Part shown: piece by piece, positions 4,901-5,063 of the stretch
Position numbering within the stretch: position 1 is the first letter of the stretch
Layout: each line of letters begins with the position of its first letter
Origin: Methyloprofundus sp.
Lineage (GTDB): Bacteria; Pseudomonadota; Gammaproteobacteria; Methylococcales; Methylomonadaceae
NCBI GenBank assembly: GCA_013138555.1
Contig: WTCN01000212.1
Coordinates: 1 to 5,063, forward strand
DNA length: 5,063 nt
Direction: 5' to 3'
Made by a program: the position numbers and the translations under genes
Notes under the pieces: model-generated
What the model saw: only the letters and a program-made list of their open reading frames with translations
What the model was told of the DNA's origin: nothing
Database searches by the model: none

Positions 4901-4927
4901 ATTATAACTATCTTCTCTCATTGTCAA
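4901..4927 (-). promoter_or_regulatory. Strong promoter reading into the array (candidate Pc)
   Basis: On the minus strand TTGACA (4927-4922) and TATAAT (4906-4901) are both perfect sigma-70 boxes, but the spacer is 15 bases instead of 17. It lies between the start of the integrase-type gene and the attI-like core and points toward the cassettes, where a cassette promoter belongs. It would also transcribe the recombinase-transposase operon. Confidence 0.6.
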
Positions 4928-4936
4928 TTATATTTC

Positions 4937-5063
4937 ATGATAAAACCTAATTGGGATGATTTTCATGCAATTCTTTTGAAAAATAAAATCCCTCAAAACC
5001 AGCAATCTTTCTATGTTAAACGTATCGAAACCTTTTTAAGGTTTCTACATAATTCTGATTTAA
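4937..5063 (+). CDS. intI: Tyrosine recombinase N-terminus, candidate integron integrase (partial)
   Basis: The 42 codons visible read MIKPNWDDFHAILL and continue KNKIPQNQQSFYVKRIETFLRF. This W-x2-F...L...IP..Q..(F)Y......F..F pattern is typical of the SAM-like core-binding domain at the start of tyrosine recombinases, including some integron integrases. The catalytic domain lies beyond the window, so the integron assignment rests on context: divergent from the minus-strand array, next to a cassette-type promoter, an attI-like core and attC sites. The ATG at 4937 has no clear SD, so the start is tentative. It differs from the N-termini of class 1 and Vibrio cholerae integrases as I remember them, so another tyrosine recombinase remains possible. 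Confidence 0.6.
   Translation, partial: MIKPNWDDFHAILLKNKIPQNQQSFYVKRIETFLRFLHNSDL

Larger units (their letters stand above)
4764..4936 (-). other. Candidate attI site and integron control region
   Basis: On the minus strand GTTGAAC (4770-4764) fits GTTRRRY exactly and lies about 170 bases from the start codon of the divergent integrase-type gene, a normal attI distance. Between core and gene are an 8-base tandem repeat (GACATATT then GACATATA, 4791-4806), the palindrome CGGAATTCCG (4807-4816), an inverted repeat GAATTA/TAATTC (4862-4867 and 4882-4887), and the promoter at 4901-4927. attI sites vary strongly between integrons, so the core is not provable here. ACCGAAC (4781-4787) is a weaker alternative. 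Confidence 0.4.

Overview
The window reads as the start of an integron: an integrase gene, its recombination site and promoter, then a short run of gene cassettes, with an IS91-family element carrying its own tyrosine recombinase in the leading position. Both mobile-element genes, both cassette genes and both attC-like sites lie on the minus strand. The partial integrase-type gene at the right edge runs the other way (+), which is the usual divergent integron layout. The mixed attC sizes (about 99 and 59 bases), AT-rich cassette genes and IS91 type fit a gammaproteobacterium, perhaps marine or aquatic (Shewanella-, Vibrio- or Photobacterium-like). That assignment is an inference; no housekeeping gene is present to fix the host.

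Right to left, in the direction of cassette transcription: 4937-5063 (+) is the start of a tyrosine recombinase, the candidate intI, cut by the window edge. 4764-4936 is the candidate attI and promoter region, with consensus -35 and -10 boxes pointing into the array and a G^TTRRRY-type core. 4617-3733 and 3746-2583 are a tightly coupled pair: a 294-aa tyrosine recombinase, then a 387-aa IS91-family HUH transposase. Each has a strong Shine-Dalgarno sequence. 2275-2333 is an attC-like site. 1087-2280 is a complete predicted cassette with an unusually long, repeat-rich leader (1865-2274), a short upstream ORF, and a 182-aa membrane-anchored protein resembling DUF4760. 1081-1179 is a second, longer attC. 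1041-100 is an unrecognised 313-aa cassette ORF, incomplete as a cassette because no attC follows it. Its 3' end overlaps by 12 bases the tail of a convergent plus-strand coding region (1-111).

How it fits together: the integrase would recombine cassettes at attI and attC. The promoter at 4901-4927 would transcribe leftwards through the IS91-type operon and on into the cassettes. The cassette gene at 1306-1854 may also have its own promoter in its leader. The strongest evidence that 1087-2280 is a real cassette is that the outer 7-base R-type boxes at its two ends, GTTATAC (1173-1179) and GTATAAC (2275-2281), are exact reverse complements. That is expected if one circular cassette supplied both.

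The most interesting points are the HUH-plus-tyrosine-recombinase unit at the head of an integron, the structured leader of the DUF4760-like cassette, and the two uncharacterised cassette cargos.
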